DNA from: Cinnamomum chago
Taxonomy: Eukaryota; Streptophyta; Magnoliopsida; Laurales; Lauraceae
Direction of reading: 5' to 3'
Length of the DNA stretch: 64,000 bases
Assembly: GCA_038049695.1 (NCBI GenBank)
Contig: CP142461.1
Coordinates: 40,969,501-41,033,500, forward strand
Shown here: positions 50,600 to 62,763 of the stretch, one piece after another
How positions within the stretch are numbered: position 1 is the stretch's first letter
Layout: the number at the start of each line of letters is the position of its first letter
Notes under the pieces: generated by a model
Seen by the model: the letters and a program-made list of their open reading frames with translations, nothing else
What the model was told of the DNA's origin: nothing
Databases searched by the model: none
Program-made: the position numbers and the translations under genes

Positions 50600-51388
50600 T
50601 CCATTCTTTTCCAACCTTCTTTGGTGCTTGAAACTTGAACCTTTGAGACCATTTTGGAGCCATTGGAAGGGGATGAAGTTGGAAAGGCTAGGAGGTCTTT
50701 AGGAGAGCTAAAGCTTGGGATTAATGAGTTAAACCTCCAAGTAAGCTCTACCTTTATTAATCATAGTTATGTGCTTTGTTTAAACTATTGGTATATGATA
50801 TTTAGCATAATAACTATGATGTGTTGAATCCATTCTTCTTCTAATCTTTGGTCTAATTAAGATTGGATTCTTCACCTTTGTTTTCAATCCAAGTTGTTAA
50901 CTTTTTAAATCATGCTTAGACAAAATCTTTGTTTTTCTTTCATAGCATGAGTCTTTTACTTGGTTGAAACATTGCTTGTTGTTTTCATTCATTTAAGCAT
51001 TAGTAAAATTAATTTGGTTTTGAAAACAACATTGCACATGCATCACATGTTCTAAATTAGTCTTTTTTTATACAACTTGTTAGTTCTTGATTTTTATGTC
51101 TTAAACAAGTTGAATTTCATACATGTGATTTGCATAAGACTTCAATCAAATCTTTTATGAGCTTTAAACTTTGAATTGCTTTAAGCAATATATTGAGTGA
51201 GCCTTCGTTTTAAACTTGATTGGAGTCATCACACACACACATCATGAGCATATACTTTTGCATGCATAGAGTGTTTGTGTGAGTTTGTTTTAAACTTTCA
51301 TATTAGCCTATTCAAGAGGCAATTTCATTTGAGCTTAAATTGTAATCTCTTAGAGTGATCTTTTGTAAAGACACTTTCTTAGAGAAAG

Positions 51389-51640
51389 CTTTATTTGTAA
51401 AGGTTATTGCTTAGCCTAAGAAAAGCATTGTGTAAGGTTATTGCTTAGCCTAAGAAAAGCATATTGTAAGGTTATTGCTTAGCCTAAGAAAAGCATATTG
51501 TAAGGTTATTGCTTAGCCTAAGAAAAGCATATTGTAAGGTTATTGCTAAGCCTAGAAAAGCACATTGAGAGGTTGTTGTTTAGCCTAGAAAAACAACATT
51601 GTAAGGGTTATTGCTTAGCCTTTGAAAAAGCATACATAGT
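51389..51640 (+). repeat. 34-bp tandem repeat array in LTR
   Basis: About seven units of GGTTATTGCTTAGCCTAAGA plus AAAGCATATTGTAA. The central four are near-identical and the last three diverge. Each unit contains the palindrome CTTAGCCTAAG. No spacers, so not CRISPR-like. Confidence 0.88.
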
Positions 51641-53000
51641 GGAAATCCGGTGGGGTGATTGGATCACAAGCCGGTAGTGGATGTAGGCATTGAGGCCGAA
51701 CCACTATAAACATTGGTGTTGTGGTGCTTGCTTGTGTGGTGATTGTTTATTAGCTTCCGCATATTGATTGTTTAATCATCACATGTGACTAGTTTAGTTT
51801 AAGAAATTAAAATTGATGTAAATTGGTCATAATTGTAGCTCACCCTATTCACCCCCCCCCTCTAGGGTTAGGATCCTCGTGGACTTTCACTCTGATGCGG
51901 TCCACTACTGGAAGATCTTCACAATAAAGAAGTCAAGAGCAAGAGATCAATCTGGATTTCAAATCATCTCTAATAAGGCAATTGCTTGGAGTGCAAGCCA
52001 AGTCAGAGAGTCCAAGATAGAAACAACTCAAGCCACAAAAGGGAGAAAGAAAATATAAATAGAGGACTCTCCCATAAGGGACGTGCAAGCCATGGTCTCC
52101 TAGGTTTAGGGTTTGACGTCCCACACTCCTCTTCCTCTCTCCTCTCCTTCCCCTTTTCCTTTCCCTTCTAGATCTAGGGATCTTCGATCTAGTTCTAGGT
52201 TCTCAACTTTATTATTATTTTTTGTAAAACAGGTAGCTTTGGGCCTTGTCCAAGCAAGAAATATATCTAGGATGGAGCGGGAGCTTTATACTAAAGACAT
52301 GCTATCAATGAAAAAATCAGTTCTCTTTTGTGCAATGGCTGGTTAGACTTGCGATCGAGGCAAAGGAAAAAGTTAAGTATTCCTAACCCTTTCTTTATAT
52401 ATATATATATATATACTTCTTTGATTGAGTTACTGATGAGCTAATCTAATGATTTAGTGGGCTTGTCTTCATACCAGTCGGTACCTTTATATTGTGTTTC
52501 TTAATGCTAGAGTAGGCTTTTGATTATCCATGCTTATTTTTTATACTCTTTGATGGTCTATGCTTAGATTTGATGGGTAATGCTTAGGTAACTTTAGTAA
52601 TTTTATGAAGGGAAGGAGGTCTTGGGTATTTGATGAATTTTGTAGAAACATAAATCTCTTTTGAGAAATTGGTTTTAAAAGTTTTATTATCCAGATTTGG
52701 GTGCCTTGACTGGATCCAGATCTAAAGTAGAAAAACTGATCAAATAAGTGTTTTCAATAAGAAAGTGGTTTTGGATTCCTTAACAGATTCATACGCTTTG
52801 ATCAATTTCATTATCATTGATTTGTTATCTCATTACTTTAGTTGATTTTCTATATTTTTAATTACTTGTGGCGTATCTCTCTTAATTAGTAAGTTTTCTT
52901 CTTGATTCGCTCTCTATGGGTTTGACCCATACTTCTCGATGTCTATTCGTAGTCACCCGTTCACTTGCGGTAATTTTTATGATTGATTGAGACCACATCA

Positions 53001-53230
53001 CTACCTACCATGCCCACACGAACCGCATTGATGTAGGATACCATTGAATTCATGAGGTCATCGACAAGAATCTCATGAAGCTGAAGAAGATTAACACTGA
53101 CAAGAATCCCTTGGACATGATGACCAAGGTCATGTCTAAGGGAATGCTGGAGCTATGCTCAGAGTTGGCAGGACTGAACTCCTAGTAAAAGGGTTCAAAG
53201 GTGTTTTCCCCATGGTCTGGAGGGGGAGAT
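53001..53230 (+). pseudogene. Copia RNase H C-terminus and polypurine tract
   Basis: Reads YHAHTNRIDVGYH, a stop, then IHEVIDKNLMKLKKINTDKN and MMTKVMSKGMLELCSELAGL, the copia RNase H tail that normally reads H.RTKHID..YHFIR and ..NPADMLTK. The polypurine tract GGAGGGGGAGAT precedes the LTR. The 5' side is lost at the Athila LTR junction. Confidence 0.77.
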
Positions 53231-53550
53231 TGTTGGCCTAGTGGGTCCAGACCAAATGAGCTCATGGCGATGGATATTTTGGTAATTGTAAGGGCACTAT
53301 CTTATTGACTAAGATATGGTTACTCGGGAGGTAAGAAATAGAACATTATATATATATATATGATGTAATGTGTAACCCATGAGAAGCACTGCACATCATA
53401 CTCGACCTAAAGGAAAGTCGCGTTTCTTTTCCATGTACATAGGCGAGTTTGCCAAACCACGTAAAATCTTTGTGTGTGATTTTCTCTTTCTTGTGTGGTT
53501 GATTGCTCGTTCAATCACGGTGATTCATGCTTCCGCACACACGCACAACA
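53231..53550 (+). repeat. Copia 3' LTR (short)
   Basis: Starts TGTTGGCCTAGTGGG after the polypurine tract. The end is placed at ACGCACAACA (53550); ATCAACA at 53567 is an alternative. It includes a TA repeat near 53347-53361. Confidence 0.6.
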
Positions 53551-53567
53551 CTGGCCCCCAATCAACA

Positions 53568-55931
53568 CTCCTAAGCTCAACCTAAATCTATTTTTGGTAA
53601 TTTGGGCCCAACCCAAATACTGAAATGTAAGGTTCAAACTAGACTCAAAGTGGGTTGGGCCCACCCTAGATAATTTGTGGTTTTTTTAATTTAATTGTAA
53701 ATGCTTCCTTCAGTTACTAGCATACTTCTCACCATGGAGTGGAGTGCATTTGAATTTGAAGTTCAATGCCAAGGTTTAACAATACTGTTATGGTAGAAAT
53801 CTCAAGTATTCCAGTTTGAAGTTAAACGCTGAGAAAAAGCCAAAACAAAGTAAAAAAAAAAAAAAACGATTTAAAAGAGTTTTTAAGTTTTTGGCTAGAG
53901 TCCTCATACCCATATATGTCCTCTCGTAGTCTATTATTTGGGTTCTGTGTTTAGGAGAGTTTTTTCTTTTTCTTTTTTTTGTTCTTGGATTTAGGTTGTT
54001 CCATATTGGTGCTTGTTTCTTGATCTTAAAATTTTAAATGCCTTGCTGATTGTGAATTTGAGGGTATTGGAGATGGCAGCTTTAAGGCAATAATGGAGTA
54101 CTATTGTTAAATGGTTTTTCTTTTAGTTGTTCCAATCATTAGGTTGAATGATTTTTTTATAATTTCTTATAATTTGTATAATTGAAACGAGAAAACAAGT
54201 AACCACCAAATCAATGCTCAGGTTAAAGAGTTTATTAGCCCACTGAACTTATTATTGAATTGTAGAATGTTCAATCTTTCGTGGTGCTATTTATACACAT
54301 TTCTTTCCTTTACTAATTATGACGTATTACTGTATGATAGCCAGTATTTTGGCTAAACCCAGCCAAGTTTCAATCATTGGTTGTGTTGTCTCCTAACCCA
54401 TTTAGAACCGATTTGTAGTCATTGTTTGGCCTATTTCTTAGGAGAACTTTGCCGCTTTTCGTGTCTGAATTTAGCCTGTTTGGCTGAGTGGGTTCATGCT
54501 ATTTGTTTGGAAGGTTACTAGAAGCTTGGCCGAGTCAATTTTTGCTTGTTTGGTTACTGTAGAATTACTTGTAGAAAATCAAACATTGTAAAATGAAATT
54601 CAAGATATTCTTTCTTGTATTTTCTCTCATTACTAAATCTCTGTTGATATCTAATTAGATAACCCTTTAGGTAAAATGAAGCTTCATGTGACTTCCTTGA
54701 TGTTGAGGATGTGTGAAGAGGCAAGAGTGACATATGTTTGACGTCAACAGAGGGAGTTGGAAGTAGGAAGTGTAATTTTTTTGTTAACAGTATATTTGTT
54801 TTGCATCTTCCACATATGGTATCTATTAGATTGTGTGTCCTCAGTCGAGTGGATGATATAAAGAATCTTATCATCTCAATTGATATATAATTTTTTAATT
54901 CATTTTATATTCATGAGATGAATAGGATTCTGTTAATTGTTGCACATATCTGATACAAAATGACATGTTCGTTCATGAAAGGAACATGAGCCCTTAAGTA
55001 TATTAAATGTGATTCATGTGTGTGGATGAGATTCACATGAAGGAGACATAGGTCACAACTCTTATATTTGAAATGTTTCACAATCGGTGATGAGATTGGG
55101 CATCCCATCTGAAAGGTTGTAGCACTGCAATTACTATGAGATAGTGTGGTTTGTCTCCACCATCAGAGTGAAAGACTATGGATTGTTGTGCTAGTACATT
55201 GGATGTACTAAAGGACCATGAGTAGCACCTTATATAAAATATTGTCTTTCATTAAGGAACGCTCTCATAATTTCCAAGCAATAGGCTCTTAATCTTGAGA
55301 GAATAATGAACTCAAGCTTTTGCTATACATTTGTCTTAACTTACCAATGAGTGAGGCCAGTTGTAAGTCAACACTTCGGTATTTTGGACAGATGGTAGCG
55401 AAACTGTGGGAACATATATTCTCAAGATGGAATCTGTCATCTTAAAGAAAAATATCCCCTTGTACAGATTAACAGAATTCACGCTCGGTAAAGTGCTCAC
55501 TCGTTCTGATTAAGAGTTAATCAGGTGGTATCGATGATTGATGTGATTAATTGGGTCACAAGGATATTAAGAGGTGGGTTCGCATTGGTTAGACAATTTA
55601 TATTGTTTTTCAATGGATCCATGGATAGAATTGACAGAGGGACTTGATTATAGAAATTGGAAAGATTAGGGTTTTCTTATGAAATTCCTAAGACTGGAGT
55701 GCAACTTCTTTTATATAGTGGTGTTATTAGCAATTAACTGTTGGTCAGGAACTTACATGAGATGTGGGGTCCATATGCATCAGTTAGAGCCAAATCCAAA
55801 GAATTCCTAGTGGTCTCCATGCCAGCCCTAAGAGAGAGAGAGATGTACATGAATAAGGACTCTTAAGAGAAAGAGAAGTGTGGAATATAAATACCACAGT
55901 AGGGCTAGACGTATACATACCTTGGACGATT
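53568..55931. other. Unassigned 2.4 kb, likely retroelement-derived
   Basis: No conserved frame. The stretch 54890-55500 has the even, non-coding look of a retroelement LTR or untranslated region, but I found no termini or TSD. The right end abuts the third gypsy LTR. Confidence 0.35.
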
Positions 55932-56444
55932 TGTAAGACCCCAACCTGAGTGACCGCAATTAGCACTAATTAAGTCATGTGTTGGCCTTAAGTGAGATTA
56001 ATAGATTATAGATTTTGTTTAAGTTTGGGATTAGAATAGCTTTTATATAGCTTTATGGATTTTTTAGAGCCCTTTTGATTTCATGAGACTCATGGAGAGT
56101 CTTTTTAGTGACTTCGCGTGAGCATGGGGGATTATTTGTGATTTCAAAAATCCATGCTCTAACTACATTTGACTTATCTCGTTAACCTCTACAACTTCAA
56201 GTTGACTTCATTCTCGTTCGAGACTTCGAAACTCGACTTTTCCAACTTTGAGGGCAAAACTGTCCTTTTACACCAAATCTGGACGCAATTTTTTATGTCT
56301 CCAAAACCCACGAAATATATACTTTTCAGAAACTAGATTTTTCGGCAAACATTTTTTCCTTCTTCGTCGAACCCATCCGAGGCCCGGAAAACCATATTTT
56401 CAGCCTAACAAGTTTGGTAAGGTGTGGGACCCACCTCCACTTTG

Positions 56445-56453
56445 TATATAAAG
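56445..56453 (+). promoter_or_regulatory. TATA box of the third gypsy LTR
   Basis: TATATAAAG about 515 bp from the LTR start, a distance matching the TATA boxes of the other two Tekay-like LTRs. Confidence 0.62.
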
Positions 56454-57340
56454 TGAGCTCATTCTCCTTATCATCTTTTGTCATGCTTTTTTGTGGAAGG
56501 AATAGCTCCAGCTCACTCTAGGGTTTCTCCCCTTCTTCTTCTTACTTCTCCACACTCAATCCACACCAAACTCTTGCCAAATGGAGAAAAGGATCTCATC
56601 TTCTTCTTCTTCTCCATGAAAGCTCTCCATTGATACCATTTGTGGAGAAATCCAGCCATCCTAGGGTCTTCTTCCTTGAGCAAACTCTTGCTATTTGAGG
56701 AACTTCCATGTAAGCTATCTCCCCCATCTTTTAGATATGTGATTTCCTAGCCCCAGAGAGGCTCCTCTTCATTATTGGGCCCTCTCTCCTTATTGTTCAT
56801 TGTTTTGGCTTTTAGAGTTCTTAATGGGTTGTTTTGGGGGGTTTTGTGTAGCTTGGTGATTTTTGGCTTAGAGTGTGATTAGGAGCTGGATTAGCTAGTT
56901 TGGAGGCCAAGGCAAGTGGATGAATAGATGTTTTGAATGCTAACATGTTTTATAAGAAATGGTGAATTTTCTTTATTTGCTTTTGTTGATTTGTTACTTG
57001 TTTCTATCTATGCTTTTTACCATGATTTTATGGATTTTGAAATGTGCATATTGATAGGTCTGTCTTTCTTTTTTAATTTCTTGGAAATGTGAGCATAGTT
57101 GCTTTGTTAAATCTTGCTTCATGTTTGCATTTGGATTCCATGAATGATGGGTTTCTTGTGATGAAATGAGGTTAAAGGTGATGGATTTTGATGCAATTTG
57201 TGGGGTCTATTGATGGAGGGATAAGTGTAATGCTGAGGTGGTTATAACCCTTCAATTTTGTGTAGGAAGGGTGGTTCAAAGGGGTGCAGGAAAAATGAAG
57301 GGAAACAGCTCGAAATGCATCAGAAAGTGTTCCAAACACA

Positions 57341-57515
57341 GTTCGCTCGAGTGAACCCAAGTTCGCTCGAGCGAACCCTAGATAGAGACCAGTTGGGTCA
57401 AGCCAACCTGTTGGTCGCTCGAGCCAACCAGTCCAGAACTAGTTTGCTCGAGCGAACCCTTTCCAGAGGGCTGATGGCTCAAGCGAACTGCTGGTCCGCT
57501 CGAGCCAACTGCCAC
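57341..57515 (+). repeat. TTCGCTCGAGCGAA palindrome array
   Basis: About seven copies of GTTCGCTCGAGCGAAC and variants (GGTCGCTCGAGCCAAC, GGTCAAGCCAAC), 0.9 kb downstream of the TATA box. Same motif as in the solo LTR at 43981-44135. Confidence 0.85.
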
Positions 57516-59066
57516 TCAGACACGGGTCTATGTTGGGAGGTCTGAAAACTATGTTTTAGGGCTTGGGGAGTTTTGTCTGGAGCCCCAACGAGATGGTGAG
57601 ACCTAGGAGGTGATGTACGAAGTTTGATTGAGAAAGGAACCCCATCACGGAAATTTACTGAGGTTTCTTATCTGCCAATGTGTTTAAGGGACTCAGAATG
57701 TCTTTGATATTTAGGAGTGCCAAGCCAAAAACAAATACGACATAATAGTGTCTTATTCACATTGATTTAAATCTGGAACCCTCAATGATTGGTCCGAAAA
57801 TTTATGGAAACCCATTTATGCTCAATTTTACTCGAATTTTATATGCACCCTTAAAATTTCATGTTACAAGACCAGTCCTGCTTCAAAATACTGAATTATG
57901 CATTTTAAATGTTTTGTTAGCTTGTTTATGCATGACCTGATACTAATGTGATACTTGTGCCTATGGCATCCTGTCCAGCCTGCTTGAATGTTATACACCA
58001 TATAGATATATGTACATGTCCTGATTTCCTTCATGTGACCTATGAGTCGGCACCACTAAGCTTGGACGACCTTGTCGGCCTGATCCACCGACTTGGGGGT
58101 CCCCCTCTTGCTCCTGCCAGCTGCAGTCTGGGTCCTGTCCAGCCCCCGGTTCTACGGCAGTGGTCTTGTCTAGCTATATATATATATATATATATATTCC
58201 GTTGGCTCTTGTCACTTCGAGTGTTTGGGACCAACGGCCTGAATGTGCTCTCATCACATTAGTGATGGAGGATTTAGCTATGTGTGGTTGTCATCTTGCT
58301 AGTTCCCTATTCATTGGCCTTTACATGTTTTATAGTGCACATGTGTTTTCAGATAAATTATACATTATGTTTCATGAAAATGACTGGTTTAACAGGTTTT
58401 CAATGTATTCTAAGGTAACCTTTAAATTACTTTATTGTTTATATCTTTTCACCCACTTGCCAGACTGTCGTGTCTGACCCACTCTTTTAGTAATCAGGTC
58501 CAGAGTTCTTTGTCCCCGAGGAGGAGCCGGAGGAGGCGGTCAGAGAGCAGCAACTAGTAGGTGAATAGCTAGCTGACGATGTCGTTTAGACATTGGGTCA
58601 AGCTTTAAGTTGTGAAACACATTTTGGGATTGTGACAGATGTATTTTTGGGATTTTATTGGTTGTACTGCCTTTGATGGCCTTTATTTTGGGAGTGGTTA
58701 ATTAACGGAACTTTTGTATAAACATTAACTATACATTTTGGGGATGCTTTATGATCACTGCTCACTTTGACATCATGTTTTATAAATATGTGCCATCAGT
58801 CTTGTTATCATGGAATGAATTGGCAAACTTGATTTGTTACACGCTTCTGCATCTCAAATGTGAATGACTTGTGTAAATGTGATATCCTCACCGTGGAAAC
58901 CTGTGGGAAATCACGTGCACGGATGATGTTATGTCATTTCTAAATTCGTGTACGTAGTAGCCATATAAACAAATGCACTTGGCAGCATTAGCAATTAGCA
59001 ATCATTGTCCCGATCCCAAATTAGGTTTACCCTTGGTTGATAACCCGGTCCAGGGTCATGACAGAT

Positions 59067-59084
59067 TGGTATCAGAGCGAGACG
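59067..59084 (+). other. Primer binding site of the third gypsy
   Basis: TTGGTATCAGAGCGAGAC three bases after the LTR; matches the initiator-Met tRNA complement. Confidence 0.87.
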
Positions 59085-59223
59085 TGTTTCAGGCAATTAA
59101 AAGAAACTAGAAATCCGAAGGATGTGGCGAGGATTCGTTAGACCTTTCGTTAGTTAGAACCGTGTGAGCAATGTGTGACCCTATACTTGATTATTATGTT
59201 CTAACACTTTGTTTTGCAGCATT

Positions 59224-60600
59224 ATGCCACCTCGTAAGCGACCTATGAGCGGCGTTCCCACAACAAGCAATAGTGACCAAACTAGGCCAATTGAGGACAT
59301 CACTCCCGATCAAACCATGCAGAATCAGTTTCAGCGGATGATACAGGTTATGCTTGAGCAATAGTGTTAGGCAAATGAGAACCAAGCCAAGCTACAAGCA
59401 CAGGCACATGAAAACCAGGCTAGACTGCAAGAGCAAATGGCCAAGAAGGATGAAGAACATGCTAGGGAAATGACACAAATGCAAAGGCAGTTGTTGGAAG
59501 TGTTGGAGAGGAGGCCTGATCCAGCTCCAGGTCAACCACCAGGCCCACAGATTGTTATCAACCAAAGGGAGAATGACCCCAACACTTTGTTTGAGCGTTT
59601 TCGCAAGAGAGGCCCAAAGGAATTCAATGGACAAGAAAACCCACTAGCTGCAAATGATTGGCTAGAGCATACAGAAAATATTTTTGAAGTCTTCCGATGC
59701 ACGGGAAGGCGACAAGTGGCCCTTGTAGCATCCAGGTTCACGGGCTTAGCTGATATATGGTGGAAGATAGTCAGGGCAGAATATAGGGCAGTGGCAAATG
59801 CTGAAGCATGGGATAACTTCAAGAGACAGTTTGGTGACAAGTATGTACCCACACATGTCAAGAGGCAGAAGGCAATCGAGTTCTAACAACTCGTACAGGG
59901 AAATATGACTATCCTTGAGTACCTCACCAAGTTTGAGAGGTTGTCCAGATATGCTCTGGAGTTGATAGATACCGTGGAGAAGAAGATAGCTAAGTTCCTT
60001 GAGGGACTTAACCCGATCATATAGAGGCATGCTATGGGAGTTGTGCCACTCGCAACATTTGAAGAGGCTGTCAAGAGAGCATAGAAGTTTGAAAATTTGA
60101 ACAACAAGATCCTCCGAACCCAAGGAAAGAGCCAAGTCCACCAACAGAGAAACCAGTAGAACAAAAGGCAAAGGCAAGATCAGAATGTTTAGAATCAAGT
60201 GGTTTGCATTCATTGTGGTAAGAATCATGAGAGTATTGTATGTCGTATGATAACTAGGGCATGTTTCAGATGTGGCTCCATGAATCATCAACTGAAGGAT
60301 TGTCCAAGGCTTAATGGGCAAGGGAATAAGAAGAATCAGCAACAACAAGGAGCACAGCGTCCAACACTGCCTCAGAACACACCGGGTGTTCAGAATCAAG
60401 CAAGGCCACCTTAGCAACAGGCACCACAACAGCAGTATAGACCCCAGCAGCACCAGTAGGCCCGTTAGCAAGGGCAGAATCAGAATCAGCGTCCTTCGCA
60501 ACAGAGTATGAATGCACCACAAGGCAAGCAATAACAAGCTCAAAACAAGCCATAGCAGCAAGGACAAGTTTATGTAGTCAATCGGGCTGATGCAGAGGCT
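59224..60600 (+). pseudogene. Gypsy gag with zinc knuckles (third element)
   Basis: From ATG at 59224 (MPPRKRPMSGVPTTSNSDQT). TAG codons replace Gln/Arg near 59362-59370, then FERFRKRGPKEFNGQENPLA, WLEHTENIFEVFRCTGRRQ and YLTKFERLSRYALELIDTV with further stops. Zinc knuckles CIHCGKNHESIVC and CFRCGSMNHQLKDC lie at about 60208-60294. A Gln-rich tail has many CAG-to-TAG changes. All lie in one frame, so decay here is by substitution. Confidence 0.85.
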
Positions 60601-61359
60601 GCAGGCAACGTGGTGGAAGGTACACTCCTTGTCTGTGGAATTGAAGGTAGGATTTTGTTTGACCTTAGCTCTATCCACTCATTTCTGTCTCCTAGATTTT
60701 CTAAGATGATTCATGTACCTGTTAGAGAACTTGAGTTTATTTTGACTGTGACTACCCTAGTAGATAAACAAGTTGTGTCTAGGAGTTTTTATCGTAGTTG
60801 TGCAATTAAGAAAGGAGAAGTGGTGTTACCGGCAAATCTCATTTTATTGGATATGCACAACTTCGATGTCATCCTATGGATGGATTGGTTGGTAGGGTAC
60901 CATGCCACAATGGATTGTTTCCATAAGACCCTCACATTTAAACTAGAGGCGACACCAACAGGAGTAATGTTTCAGGGAGAGAGGGGGAACCATCGTGCAG
61001 GGTTTATTTCGGTGTTGAAGGCTAATAGACTCTTGAAAAGCGAAGGTGAAGCTTATTTGGCATTTATCACGGAGGATAAACGGTCCCAAGGGGTGGAGGA
61101 GATCCTTATTGTTTGTGAATTCCCAGAAGTTTTTCCTGAAGAGATCCCAGGATTACCACCCGTTAGAGAAATTGACTTCACCATTGAGTTATTACCAGGG
61201 ACCGCTCCGATTTTTATTGCACCATATAGAATGGCTCTGGCGGAATTGGGAGAATTGAAGATACAATTGCAAGAATTGTCAGATAAATGTTTTGTTAGAC
61301 CTAGCATTTCGCCGTGGGGAGCTCCGGTTTTGTTCGTTAAGAAGAAGATGGTTCCATGA
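60601..61359 (+). pseudogene. Gypsy protease and RT N-terminus (third element)
   Basis: [20 protein letters not shown]: the protease site is DLSS where the sister element has DPGS, so the conserved Gly is lost. [19 protein letters not shown] and [20 protein letters not shown] follow. A one-base deletion near 61348 (KKKMVP for KKKDGS) shifts the frame at the start of the RT palm. Confidence 0.85.
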
Positions 61360-61778
61360 GGATGTGCATTGATTACCAAAGATTGAACCAAGTGACCATC
61401 AAGAACAAATATCCATTGCCAAGGATAGATGAACTGTTTGATCAGTTACAAGGTGCTGCCTATTTTTCGAAGATTGATTTGAGATCTGGTTACCATCAGC
61501 TGGGAGTTAAAGAATCAGATGTACCAAAGACAGCTTTCCGGACAAGATATGGACACTATGAATTCCTAGTGATGCCGTTTGGATTGACTAATGCACCGAC
61601 AGTATTCATGGCCTTGATAAACAACATATTCGCACAATATTTGGATCAGTTCACGGTAGTGTTTATCGATGATATTTTGGTGTACTCCAAGTCCAGAGAA
61701 GAACATGAAGAGCATTTGAGAATAGCAATGTATGCAACCGGCTGTATGCAAAGCTCAGTAAGTGCGAATTTTGGTTAG
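61350..61778 (+). pseudogene. Gypsy reverse transcriptase palm (third element)
   Basis: [35 protein letters not shown] and [20 protein letters not shown], with the catalytic FIDDILVYS intact near 61662. A deletion of about 10 bases after LRIAM (about 61728) ends the frame. Confidence 0.87.
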
Positions 61779-61784
61779 AACAAG

Positions 61785-62763
61785 TAGCATTTTTGGGGCA
61801 CATCATCTCCAAAGAAGGGTTGTCAGTGGATCCAGCCAAGATTGAGGTAGTTGTGAATTGGGAAAGGTTGAGAAATGTGTCAGAAATCAGAAGTTTTCGT
61901 GGATTGGCGGGTTATTATCGAAGGTTTGTCCATGGATTTTCATCGATTGCGTCGTCATTGACGAAGTTGACCAGGAAAAATGCACCATTTGTATGGACAA
62001 ACCAGTGTGAAGCTAGTTTCCAAAAGTTGAAAACAAGACTGACTATAGCACTGATCCTTACTTTACCATCCAGGAGTGGCAGTTTCACCTTTTGTTCCAA
62101 TGCTTCAAATGTAGGACTGGGTTGTGTGTTAATGCAAGATGGAAAAGTTGTTGCTTATGGATCCCGACAGTTGAAAGATCATGAGAAGAACTATGCTATA
62201 CATGATCTTGAGTTGGCAGCGGTTGTTTTTGCACTAAAAATGTGGAGACACTACCTCTATGGAGAGAAGTTCGAAGTCCACTCCGACCACCGCAGCTTAC
62301 AATACTTATTTTCTTAGAAGGAGCTAAACATGACGCAGAGAAGATGGATGGAGTATATCAAGGATTATGACTTTCCGATCAAGTATCACCCAGAGAAAGC
62401 GAATGTAGTCGCCGATGCTTTGAGCAGAAAATCAGTAGGCTTGGCAAATCTTAGTGGTACTTGTATCTTTCAGCAGTTTGAGGAGTTGGGAGTAAACCTA
62501 CAACCACTAAGGAAGGGTGTGATGTTAGCTAACATGTTAATGTCAGAGCCTTCCTTTGTAAATAAAATCAAGGATAGTCAACTGCAAGATCTGGAGTTGG
62601 TCAGGATTTCAGAGCATATAGCAGAGCGTCCGGACTTTCGAATTGTGAATGGAGTCTTGTACTATCGTGATCGTCTATGTATGCCTAACGTTGAAGACTT
62701 GAGGAATGACATCATGACAGAGGCTCACAGTACGAAGTATTCCATGCATCCGGTAGCACAAAG
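61785..62763 (+). pseudogene. Gypsy RT thumb, RNase H and integrase zinc domain (third element)
   Basis: [20 protein letters not shown], then RNase H. The first catalytic Asp is Asn ([19 protein letters not shown] where the sister has FTDAS), while DHRSLQYLF is kept. A TAG at 62315-62317 follows. [17 protein letters not shown] leads to the integrase zinc region, broken by a one-base deletion near 62752. Confidence 0.86.

Larger units (their letters stand above)
50052..51889 (+). mobile_element. Solo LTR, SIRE/Maximus-like copia type
   Basis: 1838 bp starting TGTTAGGAATTTTG and ending GGACTTTCA, flanked by a perfect TSD CTCTG (50047-50051 and 51890-51894). The text GTGGATGTAGGCATTGAGGC, CCGAACCACTATAAAC and ATTCACCCCCCCCCTCTAGG is characteristic of SIRE-type copia LTRs. 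It has a TATA box at 50593, a palindrome array just upstream and a 34-bp tandem array at 51389-51640. No internal region follows. Confidence 0.82.
42034..53000 (+). mobile_element. Athila/Tat-like Ty3/gypsy fragment with nested insertions
   Basis: Plus-strand gag and protease coding (42034-42454, 45534-46498, 46800-47131), a long non-coding 3' region, a polypurine tract and a 3' LTR (49114-53000). The 5' LTR, RT, RNase H and integrase are absent. Three insertions interrupt it: a solo gypsy LTR (42455-45533), a LINE copy (46499-46799) and a solo copia-type LTR (50052-51889). Removing the first and one TSD restores the frame EAMKLLSQSTAQFQ exactly, which confirms that boundary. Confidence 0.77.
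49114..53000 (+). repeat. 3' LTR of the Athila-like element, interrupted
   Basis: Starts TGTGATAACTCC and ends GAGACCACATCA; about 2.04 kb once the nested solo LTR is removed. The end is placed by the TG...CA rule and by the abrupt change into copia RNase H text at 53001. There is no second copy in the window to compare with. Confidence 0.6.
55932..59063 (+). repeat. 5' LTR of the third gypsy
   Basis: 3132 bp, TGTAAGACCCCAACC to GGTCATGACA. TATA box TATATAAAG at 56445-56453. Palindrome array at 57341-57515. An AT repeat at about 58175-58196. Confidence 0.85.

Noticed and set aside
50347..50652. Overlapping ORFs of about 100 residues on both strands near 50.5 kb
   Set aside because: They span the palindrome array, which reads open on both strands; no conserved protein.
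51389..51640. CRISPR-like array
   Set aside because: Units are directly abutting with no unique spacers, and the locus is a plant LTR.
23038..59084. tRNA-like matches (TGGTATCAGAGC) at 23038, 37261 and 59067
   Set aside because: They are primer binding sites next to LTRs, not tRNA genes; no cloverleaf surrounds them.
59746..60678. Long minus-strand ORF of 310 residues
   Set aside because: Antisense shadow of the plus-strand gag, whose zinc knuckles and Gln-rich tail are clear; CAG-to-TAG decay opened the reverse frame.
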